DNA of 64,000 nucleotides from Bacteroidota bacterium (GTDB lineage Bacteria; Bacteroidota; Bacteroidia; J057; JADKCL01). Position 1 is the first letter of the stretch, and each line of letters opens with the position of its first letter. The translations under genes were made by a program, and so were the position numbers. The stretch covers positions 62,001-126,000 of the forward strand of contig JADKCL010000021.1 of NCBI GenBank assembly GCA_016718825.1. The letters are read 5' to 3'. The notes beneath the pieces were generated by a model. The model ran no database searches and had not been told where the DNA came from. It was given only the letters and a program-made list of their open reading frames with translations. Below, piece after piece: positions 1-8,172 of the stretch.

Positions 1-2
1 TT

Positions 3-464
3 GCAGACGATCGATTGCGCGTTGCCATTGGGAATTGGCAGCTTGAAGTCGGCACACAGGATGTCTGCCACTACACGCAGCCGAGCGGCAAGGCAGTGGT
101 CGAGCTTTCTGAGCGCTTCCTGGGAGCGCCCTACCTTTGGGGCGGGAAATCCATTTGGGGCATCGATTGCTCGGGTCTGACCCAATTGGTCTTCGGGATT
201 TGCGGGATTCAACTTCCGCGGGATGCTTGGCAACAAGCCGAGCATGGAAGGGAAATCGCATTCGCGGAGCGGATGGCAGGCGATTTGGCATTTTTTGTCA
301 ATGCCAAGGGCAAAATACATCACGTGGGCGTCGTCTTGCCCGACGGAAACGTCAGGCATGCTTCGGGTCACGTGCATGACTCACCGCTGGTGCAAGAAGG
401 CATCATCGGCAAGTACACTGGAAAGCAGACACATACATTATGTAATATCAAGCGGATTGTTTAA
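3..464 (+). CDS. NlpC/P60 (C40) cell-wall hydrolase, 5' end outside window
   Basis: The C-terminal catalytic domain of a papain-like NlpC/P60 endopeptidase, a family that cuts gamma-D-Glu to diamino-acid bonds in peptidoglycan stem peptides. Counting from a TTG at 15, the nucleophile Cys is near residue 52 in GIDCSGLTQ, the catalytic His is in IHHVGVV near residue 102, and the third polar residue is likely in HASGHVH. The reading frame is open to the left edge, so the gene probably starts upstream, where this family usually carries bacterial SH3 domains; the TTG is not taken as the start. It lies 11 bases before the HNH gene. The family call is firm; secretion cannot be judged without the N-terminus. 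Confidence 0.88.
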   Translation, partial: ADDRLRVAIGNWQLEVGTQDVCHYTQPSGKAVVELSERFLGAPYLWGGKSIWGIDCSGLTQLVFGICGIQLPRDAWQQAEHGREIAFAERMAGDLAFFVNAKGKIHHVGVVLPDGNVRHASGHVHDSPLVQEGIIGKYTGKQTHTLCNIKRIV

Positions 465-475
465 ATTTCACCACT

Positions 476-976
476 ATGGCCTCTAAAGTATTGGTTTTAA
501 ATCAAGATTATCAGGCAGTCACAGTTTGTTCGGCGGAGCGCGCCTTTGTGCTTGTGTTCCTGCAAAAAGCCGAAATGATCAGCGAACGGACGGCCAAGGT
601 TTTGCGTTCGGTATCCAAGGAGTTTCAATATCCTTCGATTATCCGGCTGAATCGGTTTGTAAATCTGCCGTTCAAGCGCGTTGCCTTAAGCCGCGTCAAC
701 ATCTACAAACGCGATGGCTATGCCTGCGTGTATTGCGGAAACAAGGACAATTTGACCTTGGACCACGTCATTCCTCGCTCGCGCGGCGGACGCGACCAAT
801 GGGACAATCTTGTCACAGCCTGTCAACGCTGCAATACAGAAAAGGGTGACCGCACGCCGGAGGAAGCGGAGATGCAGATGCGGCATCAACCCTTTCGTCC
901 AAGCTTCATCATGTACCTCCGTGACTTTCATGGCAAGGTTCAGGAAGAATGGCGACCCTATCTTTTGATGAACTGA
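476..976 (+). CDS. HNH endonuclease family protein
   Basis: A 166-residue protein with a C-terminal HNH fold. It has a CVYC pair, the core TLDHVIPRSRGG, then DNLVTACQRCN with a second Cys pair, giving the zinc-bracketed beta-beta-alpha metal site of the HNH_5-type group widespread in Bacteroidota. The N-terminal half (MASKVLVLNQDYQAV) is the conserved extension of that group. The family is predicted to nick or cut DNA, but the cellular role of this single-copy chromosomal form is unknown; nothing nearby suggests restriction or mobility. It ends in a strong hairpin terminator at 1012-1044, separating it from the polysaccharide locus. Confidence 0.9.
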   Translation: MASKVLVLNQDYQAVTVCSAERAFVLVFLQKAEMISERTAKVLRSVSKEFQYPSIIRLNRFVNLPFKRVALSRVNIYKRDGYACVYCGNKDNLTLDHVIPRSRGGRDQWDNLVTACQRCNTEKGDRTPEEAEMQMRHQPFRPSFIMYLRDFHGKVQEEWRPYLLMN

Positions 977-1011
977 GGAACCGATCCATCGGTGATCCTC
1001 GAAACGATTGT

Positions 1012-1044
1012 AAAAGCCGCGGGGAACCATCCTCGCGGCTTTTT
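1012..1044 (+). terminator. Rho-independent terminator after the HNH gene
   Basis: A 13-base inverted repeat (AAAAGCCGCGGGG paired with CCTCGCGGCTTTT, one G-U pair) around a 6-base loop, ending in a run of T. It lies 36 bases after the HNH stop codon. Confidence 0.8.
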
Positions 1045-1147
1045 CGTTGTTTGGGCATCGCACGCTTTATTCTTGGCGACCGCATTAAGAATGTCTACTT
1101 GAGATCTGACAATCCTTTTGTCAGCGTCGATATTTCGCCGATTTGCT

Positions 1148-1155
1148 TATCTTTG
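1148..1155 (+). promoter_or_regulatory. Possible -7 element of the polysaccharide export operon
   Basis: TATCTTTG matches the Bacteroidota -7 consensus TAnnTTTG exactly and lies 20 bases before the export-protein ATG. No -33 TTG is present at the usual spacing, so this is only a half match. Confidence 0.35.
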
Positions 1156-1175
1156 CGCGATTTGTTTTCTGAAGT

Positions 1176-2006
1176 TTGGAAAAAGTACGCATTTTGAGAT
1201 CTCAAACAGCTTCGAATTTCATCATCGGGTTGGCGCTCGGGGCTGCCCTGATGCTCCTACCCTCTTCTATTTTGAAGGGACAACGTTTGCGTAACGTCCT
1301 GTTCAACACACCTAAAGCCTACGAGAAGCTCGACATCCCGGTGGTTCACCTGAATCCCGATTCGGTCAGGATTGCAGCAGGATACGAGCATCGTATTGAA
1401 AGCGATGACCAGATCGGAGTACGCTTTCTCAACAATATTGACATTACCAAGGGTCTAGCATTGATTGAAGGCACAAGCGCTACGGGAGTGCCCTTTCTCG
1501 TGAACAAAAGCGGCGAAATCGACCTGCCCCAAGTTGGCAAACTCAAGGTACTCGGCATGACCAAGCAGGAGGCCAAAGAAGCCATTGAGAAGCAGTATGC
1601 TGTTCAATACCGAGACCCGAAAGTTGAAATTGCCATCTTGAATTTGAGTGTGTCTGTGCAAGGCGAGGTTGGCTCGCCCGGTGTCTTTCCACTTCTCAGA
1701 GAGCGCACGACCTTGATCGAGGTTTTGTCAGCCGCCGGCGGCGTGAGTCAATATGGAAAAAGAAGCGTGATCAAAGTACTGCGCGGAGTGGGGCAAGGCA
1801 AGGAACCTGAGATTTTGATCTTTGACCTGCGACAGCTTGACGCGATCCGCACTGAAGACATGTACATGCGTAACAAGGACATTGTTTATGTGGAGCCAAG
1901 GGATATTCGGGTACTTGCAGACGCACTTCAACCCTATACCAACGTATTGTCTCTGTTTTCTACGATCAGTACCCTCGCAGTGATCGTCCTCAACATTGGC
2001 AAATAA
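1176..2006 (+). CDS. Polysaccharide biosynthesis/export protein (Wza/OPX-like)
   Basis: A 276-residue outer-membrane polysaccharide export protein. An N-terminal hydrophobic segment (about residues 13-30) is followed by a Poly_export domain from about 65 to 155 (IESDDQIGVRF, then DLPQVGKLKVLGMTKQEA), an SLBB ligand-binding segment (SVQGEVGSPGVFPL to VYVEPRD), and a C-terminal hydrophobic stretch at about 255-274. The family forms the periplasmic and outer-membrane conduit for capsule or exopolysaccharide together with a Wzc-type partner, which is the next gene 9 bases downstream. No lipobox Cys is visible, unlike E. coli Wza, so membrane attachment may differ. The ATG at 1176 fits the hydrophobic leader and the -7 element upstream. 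Confidence 0.9.
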   Translation: MEKVRILRSQTASNFIIGLALGAALMLLPSSILKGQRLRNVLFNTPKAYEKLDIPVVHLNPDSVRIAAGYEHRIESDDQIGVRFLNNIDITKGLALIEGTSATGVPFLVNKSGEIDLPQVGKLKVLGMTKQEAKEAIEKQYAVQYRDPKVEIAILNLSVSVQGEVGSPGVFPLLRERTTLIEVLSAAGGVSQYGKRSVIKVLRGVGQGKEPEILIFDLRQLDAIRTEDMYMRNKDIVYVEPRDIRVLADALQPYTNVLSLFSTISTLAVIVLNIGK

Positions 2007-2015
2007 GAATTCAGA

Positions 2016-4406
2016 ATGAGGCAGGTTTTTCAATCCAAAAACACGAACACCGAGGAAATCAACCTCGCGAAGATTTTAGACCTCTTTCGCAAGCGTTGGT
2101 ACTATATCGTGGTATCGTTTGTGGTGGCGATGATCGTCTGCAAGCTGTATTTGCGCTACACCAAGCCGATTTTTGCTGCCGAGGCAACGTTGAGAGTGCA
2201 AGACAACAAACAAATGAATCAGGGTCTTGGCATGATGGAGTCGTTTGGCTTCGGGCTCATGCAAGATGATATTCAGTCCGAAATTCAGTTGGTTCAGTCG
2301 CGGTCCATGGTTGAAAAAGCCATCAACAACATGAATTTCACGTCGTTGTACTATCTCGTCGGCACCTTGGTAACTTCGGAAATCTACAAAGACGACGCCC
2401 CCTTTGTTGTAATCTACGATTCCACCTCCAATGTCAGGTACAATGAGTTGTTTTCGATCTTCTATTTGGCTGGCAACAAGTTCAAGCTCAGCTATCAAGA
2501 CGGGCCAAATCGGGTAGAGAAACAATACTATTTTGGGGAGAACATCAATGTTGGGGGATTCAAATTCCAAATCATTAAACGGGAAACAGATCGCTACAAA
2601 CTGACGCCGGAGGTTGAGTTCAAATGGATGGCTGTCATGCCCGAATCGATGATTGGTCGCGCCATGAGCGGCCTCAAAGTCGAGCAATCGGGCTATTTGG
2701 TGCCAATTTTGAAAATTTCTTTGCAAGACAATGTCTCCAAGTTCACTTCGGACTTTTTGAATACCCTGATCGATGAATACAAGATTCAAGATATTGCCCG
2801 CAAGACCGAGGCGGCTGATCAGGCGTTGCAGTTCATCCAAAACCAGATCGATACGATCAAGAACAGTGTAAACATGGCCGAGGATGTCTTGCAGGCATTC
2901 AAGCAGGAAAAGGAGTTTTTCAATGTTGAAATGAAGATCGGCTTTGATTTGGAAAACCTGCATTCGGAGGAGGAAAGCAGGATGCAATTGCTGATCAGAA
3001 AGCTGGAGATCGATCGCCTTGAGAGCGAGTTAAAATCTGGAGACACGATTTCTGCGGTTTCGTTCACGCTTGAGGGCTTCAATGACCAATTGCTGACTTC
3101 ATTGATCGCATCCTACAATTCGGTCGTTCTTGAAAAAAGAGCCGCGTTGCCACTTTATACTGAGCGGCACCCCGTGGTCACGGAGCTCAAAGTCAAACAA
3201 AATGGCTTGATGAAATCCATCTTGGGCAACGTAGCCTCGCTCCGCCAAGACAACGACAAAAAAATCCAATATTTTGACGGTTTGCTCGCAAAAAGCAAGG
3301 AACAGCTCAAAAGCTTGCCCGCAACGCAGCGTGTGCTGCAAAGCCTCATGCGTGAATTTGAGGTAAAGGAAAAGATTTTGTTGACGCTTCTTGAAAAACA
3401 AGCCGAGGCAAAAATCGGAAAAGCGTCGATTGTATCCTCCGTTCAAATCATGGACCGCGCGCTCACTCCAAGCTACCCGATTTCGCCCAATCCTAGACGA
3501 ATCTACATTGTCGGTTGCGGCTTAGGAATCACGCTTGGACTGTTGCTGATTCTGATTGCAGGCATTCTCAAGAACACGATTTCCTATCGTGAAGAAATTG
3601 AAGCCATGAGCTTCACCCCCATCATTGGCGTGGTGCGACGTGCAAACGAAAGCCTCAACCACAAATATCCGCGCCTGATGAGCGTGGAAAATCCAAAATC
3701 TGGCCTGAGCGAATCGTTTCGGAGTATCCGAACCAACCTGCAGTTTCTTGCTGCCGACAAAACCACCAAGGTCGTTGCCATCACAAGTACAGTCTCTGGC
3801 GAAGGAAAATCCTTTGTAACGATCAATTTGGCGGGCATGCTCTCCCTGCTAGACATTAAGGTCGTAATCATCGACATGGACTTGCGCAAGCCCAAGCTCC
3901 ACTATTCATTTGGAAATGACAACTCTGTGGGGCTTTCGACGCTGCTTGTAGGGAAAAGCTCCCTGCAAGACACCCTCAAGAATACCGAATACAAAAATTT
4001 GGACTTGATCACTTCGGGTCCAATCCCCCCAAATCCTTCAGAATTGATCCTGTCTCAGCGGATGCAGGATTTGCTGGAAGAATTGAAGAAAAATTATGAC
4101 TACATCCTGATCGACACCCCGCCCATCGGTTTGGTGACCGATGGCACCACCATGCTCATGAGTGCTGACGTGGCACTTTATGTCATTCGTGCCGATTACT
4201 CCAAGCGCGTTTTTGTGAGGAATCCCGATCAGCTTGCAGAAGATCACAACATTCGCAACCTCTACATCGTTTTCAATTCCGTGAGCACCGCCAACAAACG
4301 GTACGGCGGATACGGATACAAAGTATATGGACAAGGTTATTATTCAGAGGATTACACGCCGCCCAAATGGTGGGAAGTGTGGAAATTTTTCCGCCGAAAG
4401 TCTTAA
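2016..4406 (+). CDS. Wzc-like polysaccharide co-polymerase / tyrosine autokinase
   Basis: A 796-residue inner-membrane chain-length regulator fused to a BY-kinase. The order is TM1 (about 31-50), a Wzz-type periplasmic region with long coiled coils (about 260-470), TM2 (about 497-520), and a cytoplasmic kinase. The kinase has Walker A TVSGEGKS near 594, Walker A' VVIIDMDLRKP near 620 and Walker B YILIDTPP near 697. The tail is tyrosine-rich (KRYGGYGYKVYGQGYY), the usual autophosphorylation cluster. In this family, cycles of phosphorylation and dephosphorylation control polymer length and export. It sits between the export channel and the cognate CpsB-type phosphatase, a classic three-gene set. 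Confidence 0.94.
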   Translation: MRQVFQSKNTNTEEINLAKILDLFRKRWYYIVVSFVVAMIVCKLYLRYTKPIFAAEATLRVQDNKQMNQGLGMMESFGFGLMQDDIQSEIQLVQSRSMVEKAINNMNFTSLYYLVGTLVTSEIYKDDAPFVVIYDSTSNVRYNELFSIFYLAGNKFKLSYQDGPNRVEKQYYFGENINVGGFKFQIIKRETDRYKLTPEVEFKWMAVMPESMIGRAMSGLKVEQSGYLVPILKISLQDNVSKFTSDFLNTLIDEYKIQDIARKTEAADQALQFIQNQIDTIKNSVNMAEDVLQAFKQEKEFFNVEMKIGFDLENLHSEEESRMQLLIRKLEIDRLESELKSGDTISAVSFTLEGFNDQLLTSLIASYNSVVLEKRAALPLYTERHPVVTELKVKQNGLMKSILGNVASLRQDNDKKIQYFDGLLAKSKEQLKSLPATQRVLQSLMREFEVKEKILLTLLEKQAEAKIGKASIVSSVQIMDRALTPSYPISPNPRRIYIVGCGLGITLGLLLILIAGILKNTISYREEIEAMSFTPIIGVVRRANESLNHKYPRLMSVENPKSGLSESFRSIRTNLQFLAADKTTKVVAITSTVSGEGKSFVTINLAGMLSLLDIKVVIIDMDLRKPKLHYSFGNDNSVGLSTLLVGKSSLQDTLKNTEYKNLDLITSGPIPPNPSELILSQRMQDLLEELKKNYDYILIDTPPIGLVTDGTTMLMSADVALYVIRADYSKRVFVRNPDQLAEDHNIRNLYIVFNSVSTANKRYGGYGYKVYGQGYYSEDYTPPKWWEVWKFFRRKS

Positions 4407-4411
4407 TTGAT

Positions 4412-5170
4412 ATGAGTTTTTTGCAGCGCATCTTTGGGGGCCAATCGTCCGAGGCAGCACCCTTTGGGAAGCTGGGGGTAGACATTCATTCGCATTTGAT
4501 TCCTGGGATCGACGATGGATCGTCAAGCCTTGAAGAAAGCATGTTGATGATTCGTGCCCTTTACAAGCTGGGCTATCGCAAACTCATCACCACCCCGCAT
4601 ATCATGTCTGATGCCTACCGCAACACGCCTGAGATCATACGGAAGGGAATTGAGCTACTGCGCGAAAACATCAAGATCGCGGGGATCGAAATCGAAGTGG
4701 AAGGTGCTGCCGAATATTATCTCGACGATGGATTTGCCCAGTCCCTCGGGAAACGCGAATTGCTCACGTTTGGAGGAGATAAAAAATACCTCCTGGTGGA
4801 AACGAGTTATGTGGCCAAGCCGATGGGGATGCACGATGTCATTTTCGCCTTGCTCACCCAAGGCTACACCCCTGTCTTGGCCCATCCGGAGCGTTACCAA
4901 TACCTATGGGCGGAAGATGCTGTGGAGGAGGTGCGCATGATGCGTAACCGGGGAATGAAAATCCAGGTGAACCTGACCTCCTTCGGTGGCCGTTACAGCA
5001 AGCGCGCTACCACCATCGCATGCGATTTGGCAAAAGAGGATTTGATCGATTTTATCGGAACCGATCTCCATCGCCCTTTGCAGCTCGATACGTTACAAAA
5101 GACATACAATTCCAGCAAGGAGTTGAGGCATTTGGTTGATGGTGAAAGACTGCTGAATTCCAGCCTGTGA
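4412..5170 (+). CDS. CpsB/YwqE-type tyrosine-protein phosphatase
   Basis: A metal-dependent phosphatase of the PHP superfamily that removes phosphate from Wzc-type kinases. Metal-ligand motifs run in order: DIHSHLIPGIDDGS (about 24-37), TTPHIMSD, an acidic EGAAEYYLD stretch, LAHPERY, and GTDLHRP near the C-terminus. The ATG at 4412 (MSFLQRIFGG) is preferred because it falls 5 bases after the kinase stop; an in-frame ATG at 4367 would overlap the kinase and add no recognisable sequence. At 252 residues it has normal length. Its position right after the autokinase supports the assignment. Confidence 0.92.
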   Translation: MSFLQRIFGGQSSEAAPFGKLGVDIHSHLIPGIDDGSSSLEESMLMIRALYKLGYRKLITTPHIMSDAYRNTPEIIRKGIELLRENIKIAGIEIEVEGAAEYYLDDGFAQSLGKRELLTFGGDKKYLLVETSYVAKPMGMHDVIFALLTQGYTPVLAHPERYQYLWAEDAVEEVRMMRNRGMKIQVNLTSFGGRYSKRATTIACDLAKEDLIDFIGTDLHRPLQLDTLQKTYNSSKELRHLVDGERLLNSSL

Positions 5171-5192
5171 CAACCTTTTTGTTTTTCAGCCT

Positions 5193-5449
5193 ATGTACAA
5201 AGATCAATGTATCGCCGTACGCAGCCATTTAAGGGGTCGTAGCATTGGGCTTTCTCTGAAGAAGGCCCTACCGCCAAGAAGCTCCTCGATAACCCAATTT
5301 CCGAATGCAGCAGCCAAGGCCTTCACAGTGATCGATGAGATCCAGGGGCTAAGGATGATGCCCACGAAGAGTTCCATGCCTGCTGGAAGAAACCAAGAAC
5401 CTCGACATCCAAGTTCTCCTCGATTTCAAAATCGCCAAAGTCATCGCCC
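5193..5449 (+). other. Non-coding or decayed stretch between phosphatase and NeuB genes
   Basis: This gap of about 280 bases holds an 86-codon reading frame (5193-5453) whose sequence looks non-natural (proline-, serine- and arginine-rich). Short protein-like stretches lie in other frames instead: AFSEEGPTAKKLLDNPISE around 5250-5310 and LLEETKNLDIQVLLDFKIAK around 5385-5440. Such hopping suggests a small decayed gene. I could not identify its family. Confidence 0.3.
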
Positions 5450-6499
5450 ATGAATTTGATTTCCATCGCTGACCGGAAAATAGGTCCCGGCTTTCCTTGC
5501 TTTATCATTGCCGAGGCAGGCGTGAATCACAACGGTGACCCAGCCCTTGCCCGTGAGCTCATTGTCGCGGCCGCGGAGGCAGGCGCCGATGCAGTTAAAT
5601 TCCAAACCTTCAAAGCCGAAAAACTCGTCACAAAGTCAGCCAAAATGGCGGACTACCAAGTTCAGAATACCGGACAGGAAAGTTCGCAGCTCGACATGCT
5701 GCGCAAATTGGAGCTTCAATACGATGCACATCGGGAGCTCAAAGATTTCGCCGAGTCGCTCGGGCTGATCTTTCTGAGTACGCCCTTTGACTTGGAAGGC
5801 ATTGACTTTCTGAAAGACTTGGGGGTGGTCGCTTTCAAGGCTGGGTCTGGAGACTTGACCAACCTCCCATACCTACGGAAAATGGCCTCACAAGGCCTGC
5901 CGATGATCATTTCCACAGGCATGGCTGTGTTGGAAGAATGTCACGACGCGGTCAATGCCATTCGGGAGGCGGGCGATCCCGGGTTGGTCGTACTTCATTG
6001 CACAACCAATTACCCTTGCCCCGAGGAGGAGGTTAACCTGCTTGCCATGCAGACGATGGGAGCAGCATTAAAATGCTTGGTAGGCTACAGCGACCACACC
6101 GATGGCATCTTGGTACCGCAACTTGCCGTGGCTGCAGGTGCCTGTGTGATCGAAAAACACTATACTTTGGACCGTAACATGGAAGGTCCCGACCACAAAG
6201 CATCCTTGGAACCCCATGAACTCAAGGACATGATTCAACGCATTCGTCAGGTGGAAAAAATCATGGGCCACGGTGATAAAATTCCCAATCCCAGCGAGTT
6301 AAGGATCATGGAAGCGGCACGAAAAAGTATCGTTGCAGCCAAGGATATCCCAGCCGGAACGTTAATTTCGGTAGAGCTTTTGGATATAAAACGACCCGGA
6401 ACAGGAATTTCTCCCAAAAAAATGCAAGATTTGACGGGCAGAAGGGCAAAAGTCACGATCGAGGCAGATACCATCATCACGTGGGACATGCTCGAATAA
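5450..6499 (+). CDS. NeuB-type nonulosonic acid synthase
   Basis: A 349-residue synthase that condenses phosphoenolpyruvate with a C6 amino sugar (ManNAc or the 2,4-diacetamido-2,4,6-trideoxy form) to give a nine-carbon sialic-type acid. The NeuB TIM barrel begins with FIIAEAGVNHNGDP (about 18-31) and contains AVKFQTFKAEKL, KAGSGDLTNLP, ISTGMA, HCTTNYPCP, GYSDHT and EKHYTLDRNMEGPDHKAS. A C-terminal SAF (antifreeze-like) domain spans about 285-347 (RKSIVAAKDIPAGT). With the NeuC-type epimerase and the aminotransferase/dehydratase downstream, a legionaminic-type synthase (LegI) is more likely than a true sialic acid synthase, but the substrate cannot be read from sequence alone. Confidence 0.93.
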   Translation: MNLISIADRKIGPGFPCFIIAEAGVNHNGDPALARELIVAAAEAGADAVKFQTFKAEKLVTKSAKMADYQVQNTGQESSQLDMLRKLELQYDAHRELKDFAESLGLIFLSTPFDLEGIDFLKDLGVVAFKAGSGDLTNLPYLRKMASQGLPMIISTGMAVLEECHDAVNAIREAGDPGLVVLHCTTNYPCPEEEVNLLAMQTMGAALKCLVGYSDHTDGILVPQLAVAAGACVIEKHYTLDRNMEGPDHKASLEPHELKDMIQRIRQVEKIMGHGDKIPNPSELRIMEAARKSIVAAKDIPAGTLISVELLDIKRPGTGISPKKMQDLTGRRAKVTIEADTIITWDMLE

Positions 6500-6566
6500 G
6501 GCTTTATTCCCCTGTCAGGCACCTTTGAGAGGATTAACCAAACTCCACATTGTTCTTTTTCCTTCA

Positions 6567-6593
6567 TTGGAAATGCCTGTTTTTTTAAGTTTG
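6567..6593 (+). promoter_or_regulatory. Putative internal promoter before the NeuC-type gene
   Basis: TTG at 6567-6569 and TAAGTTTG at 6586-6593 match the Bacteroidota -33/-7 consensus, with a slightly short 16-base spacer. The NeuC-type ATG follows 22 bases later. The 116-base gap here is the largest between the NeuB gene and the end of the 7-gene run. Confidence 0.4.
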
Positions 6594-6615
6594 TGCTGTT
6601 CATTAATTACAAAAA

Positions 6616-7767
6616 ATGAGTGCTAGAAAAATCTGTGTACTGACTGGAACCAGAGCCGAGTTTGGCTTGCTGCGCCCAGTCATGGAGGCCATTCAACAAC
6701 ATCCTGACCTTGAACTTCAAGTATTGGTAACGGGGATGCACCTCGAGCAAATGTTTGGCATGAGCGTCAAAGCGATCGAAGGTGCCGGTTTCCCGATCTC
6801 AGGTCGCGTGCCGATGCACCCGCCCGAAGATAGCGGCAAAGGCATGGCATTTGCCATGGGTGATGGCATCCGTGGCATGACCAAGGTGCTTGGAAAGCTG
6901 AAGCCCGACATTCTGCTCTTGCTCGGTGACCGTACCGAAGTGATGGCCGGTGCGATTACCGCACTGTACCTTAACATCCCGATTGCCCACATTCATGGTG
7001 GAGACGTCACACGCGGAGGTACGGATGAGTCGACCCGTCATGCTGTCACCAAAATGGCCTCGATTCACTTTGCAGCTACGCCGCAAAGCGCTGAACGCAT
7101 CCTCAAAATGGGTGAAGAACCATGGCGCATCCATACTGTCGGTGCACCAGCCCTCGATACCATTCTGAATGTGAACCCGCTGAGCCGCTCGAAGCTTGCC
7201 AGAAGGTTTAACTTGCCAGAAGACCGTCCTTGGTTTTTGGTACTCCAACACTCCGTGACAACGGAGGCCGAAATTGCCGGTGAACAATTCGCAGAAACCC
7301 TCGCTGCATTGGATGCTTTTGATGTAGAGAAAATCTTCATCTATCCCAACTCCGATGCCGGTGGTTTGCAAATCATTGCCCAATTGGAGCGCATCAAGAC
7401 CGAGCCGGGCAACCATGTTTTCCCTTCGATTCCTCACCGCGAATTCCTGAGCCTCATGAACCATTGCTCCGTGATGGTCGGCAACAGCAGCAGCGGTATC
7501 ATCGAAAGCTCAACCTTCAAGATCCCCGTGGTCAACATCGGCATCCGTCAAGAAGGTCGCGAATGTGCGGGCAACGTAGTGCATGTAGGTCATGACCGTC
7601 AGGCGATTGAAACCGCCATCGATCAGGTCATTGCCGACGAATTCATGGATAGCTTGGAGAATATCGTAAATCCTTACGGCGATGGCAATGCCAGCCGCCG
7701 CATCGTAGACGTCCTCTCAACCGTGGAACTCGACAAGAAATTGATCCAAAAGCAGATCACTTACTGA
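6616..7767 (+). CDS. NeuC-type hydrolysing UDP-N-acetylhexosamine 2-epimerase
   Basis: A 383-residue GT-B fold enzyme that hydrolyses the nucleotide from a UDP- or GDP-amino sugar while inverting C2, supplying the substrate of the NeuB-type synthase. Recognisable motifs are CVLTGTRAEFGLLRP at the N-terminus, LLLGDRTEVMAG, HIHGGDVTRGGTDE and GNSSSGIIES. Its presence argues against a pure pseudaminic acid route, which uses a PseG hydrolase without C2 epimerisation and for which no gene is visible. In a legionaminic pathway it would be LegG. The stop is followed 3 bases later by the acyltransferase start. Confidence 0.93.
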   Translation: MSARKICVLTGTRAEFGLLRPVMEAIQQHPDLELQVLVTGMHLEQMFGMSVKAIEGAGFPISGRVPMHPPEDSGKGMAFAMGDGIRGMTKVLGKLKPDILLLLGDRTEVMAGAITALYLNIPIAHIHGGDVTRGGTDESTRHAVTKMASIHFAATPQSAERILKMGEEPWRIHTVGAPALDTILNVNPLSRSKLARRFNLPEDRPWFLVLQHSVTTEAEIAGEQFAETLAALDAFDVEKIFIYPNSDAGGLQIIAQLERIKTEPGNHVFPSIPHREFLSLMNHCSVMVGNSSSGIIESSTFKIPVVNIGIRQEGRECAGNVVHVGHDRQAIETAIDQVIADEFMDSLENIVNPYGDGNASRRIVDVLSTVELDKKLIQKQITY

Positions 7768-7770
7768 GCC

Positions 7771-8172
7771 ATGAGCGAGGACCGCTTCGGGGAATGGAAG
7801 CCACCGCACATCGAAGACGGTGTGCCCACGAAGTGGAACTGGGTGGTACAAGGTGTAGCCGGGCTTAAACTGGGTTTTCGCACCGATATCGGCGCATTTA
7901 CCTACATCAACGCCCGACATGAAGTAGAAATCGGCGATGAGGTCCAAATCGGATCTCATTGCTCGATTTACTCCCTTAGTACCATCGATGGCAAGCAGGG
8001 AAAGGTCACCATCGGAAAAAAGGCCTGCATTGGCTCACATTCGGTGGTCATGCCGGGGGTGACGATCGGCGAAAACAGCATCGTCGGTGCATTCAGTTTT
8101 GTGAACAAAGACATTCCGCCCAATGTTGTTGCAATGGGGCAACCCGCTAAAGTCGTGAAGGAAATCGTATGA
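7771..8172 (+). CDS. Left-handed beta-helix (hexapeptide) acyltransferase
   Basis: A 133-residue protein made almost wholly of hexapeptide repeats (VEIGDEVQIG, VTIGKKACIG, VTIGENSIVG), ending in the usual GQPAKVVKEI cap. Such proteins form trimeric beta-helices that transfer acetyl or other acyl groups from acyl-CoA. The N-terminal alpha/beta PglD-like domain is absent. In this context it most likely acetylates the 4-amino group made by the adjacent aminotransferase (the LegH/PseH step), although a maltose/galactoside O-acetyltransferase-like role on the finished sugar is possible. It overlaps the aminotransferase start by 4 bases, indicating translational coupling. Confidence 0.85.
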   Translation: MSEDRFGEWKPPHIEDGVPTKWNWVVQGVAGLKLGFRTDIGAFTYINARHEVEIGDEVQIGSHCSIYSLSTIDGKQGKVTIGKKACIGSHSVVMPGVTIGENSIVGAFSFVNKDIPPNVVAMGQPAKVVKEIV

